Assembly: GCF_002995785.1 (NCBI RefSeq)
Contig: NZ_PVXO01000060.1
Coordinates: forward strand, 1-62,557
Direction of reading: 5' to 3'
DNA length: 62,557 bases
Source of the DNA: Clostridium liquoris
Lineage (GTDB): Bacteria; Bacillota; Clostridia; Clostridiales; Clostridiaceae
The notes below the pieces were generated by a model, which worked only from the letters and a program-made list of their open reading frames with translations, had not been told where the DNA came from and did not search any database. The position numbers were made by a program, and so were the translations under genes. Positions 55,932 through 62,557 of this stretch are shown piece by piece. Position 1 is the first letter of the stretch. Every line of letters starts with the position of its first letter.

Positions 55932-56561
55932 ATGACTATTAAAATTTTAATTGCGGATGATGATTCTCTAATTAGAGAAAGTTTGAAGATAATACTAGGA
56001 ATGGATGAAGAAATAGAGATAGTAGATGCTGTTGACAATGGATTAAAGGCATTAGAGGTGTGTATAAGCTTTGAAGTAGATGTAGCACTTTTAGATGTGA
56101 GGATGCCAGTTCTAAATGGAGTAGATGCAGCTAAAGAAATTTTAAAGAAGACTAAAACAAAGCCTCTAATATTAACTACTTTTGATGAAGATGAATATAT
56201 AATGGGAGCTATAAAAAATGGGGCTAAAGGATATATATTAAAAAATAATTCTCCGGAAAAGATAAAGGATGCTATAAAGATGGTTTATTCAGGTAATACA
56301 GTATTACAGGATGTAGTAATGGAGAAAGTGAAAGATGGACTATCTTCTAGTAGGGAAGGAAACTTTAACAAAGATATGTTTTCAGAAAGAGAAATGGATA
56401 TTATAGAAGCTATATCTGAAGGCCTATCCAATAAAGGAATAGCAGGTAAATTATATATATCAGAGGGTACTGTTAAAAATTATATAACCTCCATATTAAA
56501 TAAAACGGGATTAGAGCATAGAACACAAATAGCTATATATTATATAAAAGGTAATAGGTAA
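55932..56561 (+). CDS. Response regulator, NarL/LuxR family
   Basis: 209 residues. Receiver domain with Asp10/Asp11 acidic pocket, phospho-acceptor Asp55 (ALLDVRMP) and a Lys near the end, followed by a LuxR-type HTH (LSNKGIAGKLYISEGTVKNY). GGAGGGGGAG lies upstream. With the kinase it probably controls the ABC exporter directly downstream. Confidence 0.93.
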   Translation: MTIKILIADDDSLIRESLKIILGMDEEIEIVDAVDNGLKALEVCISFEVDVALLDVRMPVLNGVDAAKEILKKTKTKPLILTTFDEDEYIMGAIKNGAKGYILKNNSPEKIKDAIKMVYSGNTVLQDVVMEKVKDGLSSSREGNFNKDMFSEREMDIIEAISEGLSNKGIAGKLYISEGTVKNYITSILNKTGLEHRTQIAIYYIKGNR

Positions 56562-56587
56562 TATATGACTTTAGTCATAAGAAAAAG

Positions 56588-56624
56588 TGACTTTCCATAC
56601 TAAACAGGGAAGTCATTTTTTTAT
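56588..56624 (+). terminator. Terminator after the response regulator
   Basis: TGACTTTCC and GGGAAGTCA pair around ATACTAAACA, followed by TTTTTTT. The palindrome TATGACTTTAGTCATA lies just before it at about 56565 and could be a regulator site. The exporter therefore likely has its own promoter. Confidence 0.8.
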
Positions 56625-56667
56625 ATAATTATTATAGTAAGAATATTGAATGTTTGGGAGGATTGCT

Positions 56668-57603
56668 ATGAAAATAGTTAGAATAGAAAACTTAACTAAA
56701 AGATTTAGAGATTTTACAGCGGTAGATAATGTTAATTTAAATATAGAACAGGGAGAAATATATGGACTGTTAGGACCTAATGGTGCAGGGAAAAGTACTA
56801 TTATAAATATAATATGTGGTCTATTAGGCATGAATAGTGGAAGCGTATATATTTTGAATAAGGATATTAAAAAAGAATGTAATTATGTAAAAAGTAATAT
56901 AGGTATTGTTCCTCAAGATATAGCAATATATGAGGATTTAACCGCCTATGAGAATGTGAAGTTTTTTGGAAGTTTATATGGTTTAAAAGGAGAAGAATTA
57001 AAGTTTAGAGTAAATGAAGCTTTAGATTTTGTAGGGCTAGGAGATAAATACAAAAGTTATCCTAATGAATTTTCAGGGGGAATGAAAAGAAGATTAAATA
57101 TTGCCTGTGCTATAACTCATAAGCCAAAGCTTATAATAATGGATGAGCCAACTGTAGGAATTGATCCTCAGTCAAGGAATCATGTTCTTCAATCTGTAAA
57201 GAAATTAAATAGTTTAGGTTCAACCATAATTTATACAAGTCACTACATGGAAGAAGTGGAGGAGATTTGCACAAGAATAGGCATAATAGATCATGGCAAG
57301 CTTATAGGAGAGGGAACTAAAGAAGAATTAAAGTCTATAATATGGGACAAACAAAGAGTATCTATTACAGTGGATTCTATTGAAAAAATTAAGGAAGAGG
57401 ATATAAAGAGAATAAAGGGCGTTGTATCTGTACAGATAAACAATGATAGAGTGGATATAAGCAGTGATAATGATATAAATAATTTAGATGAAATAATACT
57501 TTATTTTACCAACCAGCATATTTCTATAGATAACATTGAGTCCCAAAAGCCTAACTTAGAAGCTGTATTTTTAACTCTTACTGGAAGAAAGTTAAGAGAT
57601 TAG
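56668..57603 (+). CDS. ABC-2 exporter ATP-binding protein
   Basis: 311 residues from the ATG at 56668 (GGGAGG 6 nt upstream; ATG 56650 is before it). Walker A GPNGAGKST, signature FSGGMKRRLN, Walker B LIIMDEPTVGIDP and the H-loop TSHYMEEVE are all intact. The C-terminal extension is typical of DrrA/CcmA-type drug or peptide exporters. Cotranscribed with two permease genes. Confidence 0.93.
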   Translation: MKIVRIENLTKRFRDFTAVDNVNLNIEQGEIYGLLGPNGAGKSTIINIICGLLGMNSGSVYILNKDIKKECNYVKSNIGIVPQDIAIYEDLTAYENVKFFGSLYGLKGEELKFRVNEALDFVGLGDKYKSYPNEFSGGMKRRLNIACAITHKPKLIIMDEPTVGIDPQSRNHVLQSVKKLNSLGSTIIYTSHYMEEVEEICTRIGIIDHGKLIGEGTKEELKSIIWDKQRVSITVDSIEKIKEEDIKRIKGVVSVQINNDRVDISSDNDINNLDEIILYFTNQHISIDNIESQKPNLEAVFLTLTGRKLRD

Positions 57604-57613
57604 AGGTGAAAAA

Positions 57614-58738
57614 ATGAAGTTTGTTATTATAGCTCTTAAAGAAATAAAACAAAATCTAAGAGATAAAAAATCCATGGCTATGATGGTGATTTATCCAATA
57701 CTTTTGATGATAATACTTGGTTCGGCCTTATCTGGTGCTTTTAATGATTCCATAAGTTTTAAGGATACAAAGGTATTATATAAAATAGAGGGAAAGAAAA
57801 GCATAAGCAATAATTTTAATGAATTTACTAAGGCTTTAAATGATTTAGGTATTGAAACCATAGAAATAGAAGATGAAAAGCAGGCTATAGAAAAGGTAAA
57901 GGATAGTACCTATGAATGTTATATAAAGGTGGATGAAAATAATAAAAAAATCAATGTTTATAAAAATGAAAGATATAATTTTAAATCTGATTTAATACAA
58001 ACCATATTAAATACCTATGTAGATAGATATAACACAATGATAGAAATTTATAAGGAAAATCCTAAAGTGCTGCCTAAATTAACGGGAGAAAAAGAAGTCA
58101 ATTATGTAAATGAAATAAATGTGCAGAGAAATAGATCACCTAGGGCTATAGATTATTATGCTGTAACCATGTTAACAATGATAGTACTCTATGCTGCATT
58201 ATCTGGTGCTTTTGCTATAGGTGGGGAATATATTAGAAATACTTTTAACAGAATAATGTGTGCTCCTATAAAAAAGGTTGAAATACTGGGTGGTAAAGTT
58301 TTAGGAAATATAATAGTTACTTTGCTTCAAAGTGTTATAGTTGTTCTTTTCAGTAAGTATGTATTAAAGGCTTATTTTGGAGATGATATGTTTCCTATAT
58401 ACTTGGTAATATTATCTGAGGTAATAATGGCTATATCTATGGGGGTAGGGGTAGCTTTTATGACAAAAAAGGATACTTTATGCAGTGCATTGTTAAATAT
58501 ATTAATACCTTTTATAACCTTCTTTGGAGGAGGATATGTTCCTATAGGAGACTTTAAAAATAATACTATAAATCTTATTTCTAATTTATCTCCTTTAAAA
58601 TGTACCAATGATGCAATATTTACTTTTGTTTATTCTAATAACATTCATAATATAAAAACTGCCATAATTATTAACATGATAATTGCTGTAGTATTTTTAA
58701 GTATTTCATCATTGATTTATAAAAGGCAGGTGGTTTAA
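57614..58738 (+). CDS. ABC-2 type permease (1)
   Basis: 374 residues: one N-terminal helix, a large extracytoplasmic domain (about 45-180) and five C-terminal helices, the YhgE/YfiM-like ABC-2 layout. FNRIMCAPIKKVEILGGKVL is the conserved coupling region. It pairs with the next permease. AGGTG lies before the ATG. Confidence 0.9.
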   Translation: MKFVIIALKEIKQNLRDKKSMAMMVIYPILLMIILGSALSGAFNDSISFKDTKVLYKIEGKKSISNNFNEFTKALNDLGIETIEIEDEKQAIEKVKDSTYECYIKVDENNKKINVYKNERYNFKSDLIQTILNTYVDRYNTMIEIYKENPKVLPKLTGEKEVNYVNEINVQRNRSPRAIDYYAVTMLTMIVLYAALSGAFAIGGEYIRNTFNRIMCAPIKKVEILGGKVLGNIIVTLLQSVIVVLFSKYVLKAYFGDDMFPIYLVILSEVIMAISMGVGVAFMTKKDTLCSALLNILIPFITFFGGGYVPIGDFKNNTINLISNLSPLKCTNDAIFTFVYSNNIHNIKTAIIINMIIAVVFLSISSLIYKRQVV

Positions 58739-59890
58739 TTGAGAAATGTATTTATTTTGTTTTGTAATACTGTAAAGATGATTTTTAGGAAGAAGAGTAA
58801 TATAATAATATATTTCTTGCTTCCAATGATAAGTTTTATAATTACTATAAATATACACAGTAATAAAGCTTCTCAAAATAAAGCTTTATTAATAGGATTA
58901 AACAATAAAGATGAAAATGTATTGTCAAAAGATATGATTGATTATTTAAGCTCTACTAAAAAGTTTAAATTCATTAATGTAGGAAATGAGGAAATAAAGG
59001 ATAGTGTAGCTAAAAGGAATGTAGATTGTGCAATTGTATTTCCAAAAGATTTTACCAAGAGTATTTATGATGAAAGCTTTAAAGGAATAGATATATTTTC
59101 TATAAAGGGGGACGAAACCACTGCACTTATAAAAAATTACTCAAATTATTATATAAAAAATCTATTAGATATAAGCAAAGCTTCAGGAGGAGATTTAGAT
59201 AAATTTAATAGAATGTATAATAACTATAAAAATGGGGAAATAAAGCTGGTTGAAAAAAATATAGAGGATACTGCTTTAAGCAAGGGAGCTACCTATTCAG
59301 GCATTGGATTTTTAATAATGTTTATGATGTTTGCTACAGGAAATGTATCAAGACTTATGATAAAGGAAAGAAGAAATAAAACCTATTATAGAATATGCGC
59401 TGCTCCTGTGAATTCACGAGCCTATGTGGGAGGAAATGTGTTAGCAAATTTTTTTATAGTATGTATTCAAGTAATCACCATAGTTGTTTTAGTAACTAAA
59501 GTTCTAGGTATAGACACATATATACCAGATGGACAATTGATTTTTATATTATTGAGTTTTGGTGCATCAGCTATAGGTATAGGTATGGTTATAATGGCTT
59601 TTTCTAATTCTTCTGCTCAAGCTAGCAATTTAAGTAATGTGGTTACTATTCCTAGCTGCATGTTAGGAGGTTGTTTTTGGAACTTTTCTTTAATGCCTGA
59701 ACATATCCAAAAGATATCAAATTTTGTTCCTCAAAAGTGGGCTATAGAAGCTATTTATAAACTGCAAAACGGTGCTAAATTTTCAGATATAAGAATGCAT
59801 ATAATAATAATGTGGGCTTTTGCTATAACTCTATTTTTAGTTGCTATATATAAAATGAGTGTTAGTGACAAAGTTGAAAATTTTGTTTAG
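58739..59890 (+). CDS. ABC-2 type permease (2)
   Basis: 383 residues, start TTG directly after the previous stop. Same layout as permease 1, with TYYRICAAPVNSRAYVGGNV as the coupling region and MLGGCFWNFSLMPEHIQKIS near the last helices. The YfiLMN/LnrLMN-type triads of one ATPase and two permeases beside a LuxR two-component system export or resist linear amphipathic antimicrobials; that role is inferred here. Confidence 0.9.
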   Translation: MRNVFILFCNTVKMIFRKKSNIIIYFLLPMISFIITINIHSNKASQNKALLIGLNNKDENVLSKDMIDYLSSTKKFKFINVGNEEIKDSVAKRNVDCAIVFPKDFTKSIYDESFKGIDIFSIKGDETTALIKNYSNYYIKNLLDISKASGGDLDKFNRMYNNYKNGEIKLVEKNIEDTALSKGATYSGIGFLIMFMMFATGNVSRLMIKERRNKTYYRICAAPVNSRAYVGGNVLANFFIVCIQVITIVVLVTKVLGIDTYIPDGQLIFILLSFGASAIGIGMVIMAFSNSSAQASNLSNVVTIPSCMLGGCFWNFSLMPEHIQKISNFVPQKWAIEAIYKLQNGAKFSDIRMHIIIMWAFAITLFLVAIYKMSVSDKVENFV

Positions 59891-59960
59891 TATATTACAA
59901 ATTAAGTAGACATGATATAATAAATTACAATGCAATTTTTTTAGAAAACGGAGGAAGAAA

Positions 59961-60596
59961 ATGAGGCTTAGAAAAAAATGGTGGGCAAGACCTGAAATGG
60001 AACAAGCTGCACTTTGTATAACAAATCCAAGAGATTTTAAAGGAAAATGGAAAGAGGAATTTAAAAACAATAATCCTATTCACTTAGAATTAGGCTGCGG
60101 AAGAGGCGGATTTATATCTAAAAAGGCAGATGTAAATAGAGATATAAATTATGTAGCAGTAGACTTGAAGGATGAAGTTTTGATATATGCATTAAAAAAA
60201 GTAGAAGAATTAGAACTAACAAATATTAGAATTGTTCCTTTAAATATAGCTTTTATTGCTGAATTATTTGAAAAGGATGAAATAGAAAAAATATATATAA
60301 ATTTCTGTAATCCATGGCCTAAAGATAGACACAATAAAAGAAGACTTACTCATACAAAATTTTTAAATGAATACAAGAAGTTTTTAAAACCAGGCAGTGA
60401 AATTTGGTTTAAAACTGATGATACAGATTTATTTAAAGCTTCACAGGATTATTTCAAGGAAGCTGGATTTTCAATAGAGTATTTAAATTATGATCTTCAT
60501 AATTCAGGCTTTGATAAAAATATAGTTACAGAGTATGAAGCTAAGTTTACTTCAATGGGCATGAAAACTATGTTTCTCATAGGAAAACTTCTTTAA
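59961..60596 (+). CDS. trmB: tRNA (guanine-N7-)-methyltransferase
   Basis: 211 residues, the usual length of TrmB. SAM-binding [11 protein letters not shown] and the signature [16 protein letters not shown] are present. It methylates G46 in tRNA. GGAGG precedes the ATG. Monocistronic by layout, with a terminator at 60665. Confidence 0.94.
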   Translation: MRLRKKWWARPEMEQAALCITNPRDFKGKWKEEFKNNNPIHLELGCGRGGFISKKADVNRDINYVAVDLKDEVLIYALKKVEELELTNIRIVPLNIAFIAELFEKDEIEKIYINFCNPWPKDRHNKRRLTHTKFLNEYKKFLKPGSEIWFKTDDTDLFKASQDYFKEAGFSIEYLNYDLHNSGFDKNIVTEYEAKFTSMGMKTMFLIGKLL

Positions 60597-60664
60597 CCAA
60601 CAAATAATAATTTGGATATATAAATAATGCTTTGAAGCTACAAATAAAGTTTTGAACATCATCC

Positions 60665-60710
60665 CCCATATTAGAGCCAAACTCAGTTCTCTAATGTGGG
60701 CTTTTTTATT
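60665..60710 (+). terminator. Terminator after trmB
   Basis: CCCATATTAGAG and CTCTAATGTGGG pair over 12 positions (one G-T), followed by CTTTTTTATT. Confidence 0.85.
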
Positions 60711-60712
60711 CA

Positions 60713-61036
60713 GGTTTTATATTCAAAGATATAACAGGAGATTTAGAGGATACTTTTACAAAAGAATGGATTGATGACAAACTTAATATTGAATATATGA
60801 ACCAGTTAAAGTCACATATAATATCAATTCAACTATCAGAATACATTGATGAAAAATTAGAATGGAATAGTGCTATTAGCGATAGACCTGTAGAGGATAA
60901 GTGGAGAATTAAGGTATTAATCTTTCAAATTGAAGATACAAAAGTTCAGCCCAAAGAGACAATTATGAAAGTTAAAACAAGGCTAATAGATGTAAATAAA
61001 AATGAATATAAGATAAGTGATTTTAGAATTGAGTAA
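60713..61036 (+). pseudogene. 5'-truncated gene remnant
   Basis: The frame of the 79-residue piece from ATG 60797 is open back to the terminator at 60710 (GFIFKDITGDLEDTFTKEWI then DDKLNIEYMNQLKSHIISIQ) and has no start with a ribosome binding site. It reads like the C-terminal part of a larger soluble protein. I do not recognise it. Confidence 0.55.
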
Positions 61037-61170
61037 GCGAGTAAGTAAAATATTTTTAGGCAAAAAACAAGGAAGGGTTGCCAGCAAATACCATGCCGGC
61101 AGGCATTTTATTCATATTAAAGACCTTTTATAATTTATTTACCACAACAAATATAGAAAGAAGTTTTAAT

Positions 61171-61353
61171 ATGAATGATATAATTTTAAACGAATTGAAG
61201 TTGAATTTGGATGATATAGAGAAAGAAATTGTTTTGCCATCGCCACTTGACGAAGTCGAATATAGAGGATTAGGTACCATGAACAGCAGCATAAGAAATG
61301 TTATAGCCTCAAGGATGAAAGATAATGGAACAGCATGGTCTATCGACCTTTGA
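61171..61353 (+). pseudogene. Probable transposase remnant (ISLre2/UPF0236-like C terminus)
   Basis: About 60 codons reading MNDIILNELKLNLDDIEKEI, then EYRGLGTMNSSIRNVIASRM and KDNGTAWSID before the stop. The G-x-M-x-S-x4-V-I-A-S-R-M-K-x2-G-x-A-W-S pattern resembles the end of ISLre2/UPF0236 transposases, where the last Trp-Ser precedes a missing C-terminal piece. There is no strong ribosome binding site. The call is by memory of the family. Confidence 0.4.
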
Positions 61354-61503
61354 TTTTTTTGCGAAAATACTGTAGTTATTTAATTATGGAGAATGAATCC
61401 CAAAAATAACAGGCAAGTTTACCCAAAATAAAAAAGTATAATATTACTAAATAACCAATGGCTACGCCATATAAATTTTTTACTGTGATGGAGGTGACAA
61501 TGG

Positions 61504-62427
61504 GTGAATTTCAATAAAAGATATTATTTTAAAAATATAGCAAATGAAACTTTGGACATAATTGATAAGGGATACTACATTAATAAAGATAGAGAGAAAG
61601 TAGAGCTAAGAGAATTAATAGACAACGCTGTAAAAGGTACAAAATTGATTTGTGGAAGCACAAATGAGGAATTTAGCAGTTGTGAGGATAATATAAACGA
61701 TATTGTAAACGAAAAAAAAGATAATTATTATGTAAGTAATTATAGCAAAACTAATGTTAACACTACAAATCATACTATATCTGTTGTTAATAATACCACA
61801 ATTGACACAATAATAGAGTTAAGAAAAAAGGATATTGGTGGGAATATTATTGCCCTTAACTTTGCCTCTGCTAAGAGCCCAGGAGGAGGATTTCAGACAG
61901 GGGCTAATGCACAAGAAGAAAGCATTGCCAGAGCTTCTGCATTATATCCTTGCCTCATTAGATGTAAGGAGTTCTATGAATATCATAAAAAGCAAGAAAG
62001 TCCATTATACTCTAATAATATGATATATTCACCTAATGTACCGATTTTTAGAGATGATAAGGGGAACTTACTATCTAATCCTATACTCTGTTCTTTTATA
62101 ACTTCTCCTGCTGTAAATGCAAAGGTAGCAAGAGATAGAGGAATTAAGGAAGATGTTATAAGGGAAACTATGAAGGTTAGGATTAAAGAAATATTGAATT
62201 TAGCTTTAAATAAACAACCCAAAGCTATTGTACTTGGTGCTTTTGGTTGTGGGGTGTTTGGAAACATTCCAAAAGATGTAGCAAGAATATTTGTTTTAGA
62301 GTTAATGCAAAAGATAGATAGGCTTAAAAATATAGAAGTTATTTTTGCTATATACGATAATAATGGAGAAATAATAAACATCTTCTCTGAGGAATTAAAG
62401 ATTTTAATAGGAGAAGTGAAGTGCTAG
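61504..62427 (+). CDS. TIGR02452 family protein (microbial PARG-type macro domain)
   Basis: 307 residues from a GTG with GGAGG 9 nt upstream (an ATG at 61500 leads to a stop). The PARG signature GGGFQTGANAQEESIARAS is complete, including the paired glutamates that cleave ADP-ribose polymers, and is preceded by VIALNFASAKSPGG-type IIALNFASAKSP. It should remove ADP-ribose chains from proteins or nucleic acids. Bacterial versions are often found among accessory and defence genes. Its neighbours here are gene remnants, suggesting a mobile region. Confidence 0.9.
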   Translation: MNFNKRYYFKNIANETLDIIDKGYYINKDREKVELRELIDNAVKGTKLICGSTNEEFSSCEDNINDIVNEKKDNYYVSNYSKTNVNTTNHTISVVNNTTIDTIIELRKKDIGGNIIALNFASAKSPGGGFQTGANAQEESIARASALYPCLIRCKEFYEYHKKQESPLYSNNMIYSPNVPIFRDDKGNLLSNPILCSFITSPAVNAKVARDRGIKEDVIRETMKVRIKEILNLALNKQPKAIVLGAFGCGVFGNIPKDVARIFVLELMQKIDRLKNIEVIFAIYDNNGEIINIFSEELKILIGEVKC

Positions 62428-62431
62428 GCAG

Positions 62432-62480
62432 AGAACGTAGGTAGATTTGTGTAAATACAAATCTACCTACGTTCTTTTTG
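62432..62480 (+). terminator. Strong terminator after the PARG-type gene
   Basis: A 19-bp perfect stem (AGAACGTAGGTAGATTTGT and its complement, 62432-62450 / 62457-62475) around GTAAAT, followed by TTTTG. Confidence 0.95.
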
Positions 62481-62542
62481 TATATGTGGCTGGTAATTAT
62501 GGGAATAATATCTACAAAATATTTTTGATAGGAGTAATGATT

Positions 62543-62557
62543 ATGAGAGAATTAAAT
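62543..62557 (+). CDS. Start of a further gene, cut by the window edge
   Basis: ATAGGAGT followed 8 nt later by ATG, reading MRELN before the window ends. No identification is possible. Confidence 0.45.

Noticed and set aside
61835-62023. 62-codon frame inside the PARG-type gene
   Set aside because: It lies in an alternative frame within the conserved macro domain and is a shadow.

Overview
This looks like a chromosomal segment of a low-GC Firmicute, most likely a Clostridium (the C. botulinum group I / C. sporogenes type is my guess). The evidence is extreme AT richness, strong AGGAGG ribosome binding sites, frequent GTG and TTG starts, sigma-A type promoters, a T-box leader, and clostridial-type genes such as UviB/BhlA and a GH25 endolysin. 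The species call is inference from gene content only; no database was searched.

Layout. (1) 1-3.96 kb is host chromosome: a PduX-like threonine kinase, a class-I glutamine amidotransferase, and a T-box-controlled BrnQ branched-chain amino acid transporter. (2) 3965-4039 is tRNA-Glu(CTC). (3) 4007-50185 is one complete-looking siphovirus-type prophage of about 46.2 kb, bounded by a perfect 55-bp direct repeat that overlaps the 3' end of the tRNA. (4) 50.2-62.6 kb is host chromosome again: a PhoH-family protein, a phosphodiester glycosidase, a beta-propeller-like membrane protein, an M50 protease, a NarL-type two-component system with an ABC-2 exporter, TrmB, two gene remnants, and a TIGR02452/PARG-type macro-domain protein.

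Prophage organisation. A leftward lysogeny operon (repressor, ImmA-like protease, three paralogous coiled-coil proteins, tyrosine integrase) faces a rightward early operon across an operator region with repeated TTACCGT half-sites. The early region holds two antirepressors (AntA-KilAC and BroN-KilAC), three ribbon-helix-helix genes, an Xis-like protein, YqaJ exonuclease and RecT, a replication initiator carrying iterons and an AT-rich stretch, a DNA methyltransferase, a RecU-like resolvase and a late regulator. An accessory block at 17.7-21.5 kb carries an HTH-ImmA/IrrE gene with an unknown partner, plus two hicAB toxin-antitoxin pairs. Late genes follow in order: terminase, portal, MuF, scaffold, capsid, connectors, tail tube, chaperones, tape measure, baseplate and fibres, holins, endolysin.

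Most interesting signals. (a) A two-gene unit at 47.7-49.3 kb, with its own promoter and terminator, whose proteins resemble lambda RexA and RexB in layout; it is a candidate phage-exclusion system. (b) A compact module at 9.2-10.4 kb with the gene order of the P22 immI region: one ribbon-helix-helix gene diverges from a second that is translationally joined to an antirepressor. (c) The HTH-ImmA/IrrE plus partner cassette with its own promoter and terminator. (d) Two hicAB loci that share an ACGT-N8-ACGT operator inside the promoter spacer. (e) A self-contained moron encoding a sunset-domain membrane protein inside the head module. (f) A MuF protein whose C-terminal effector-like domain is split between two reading frames.
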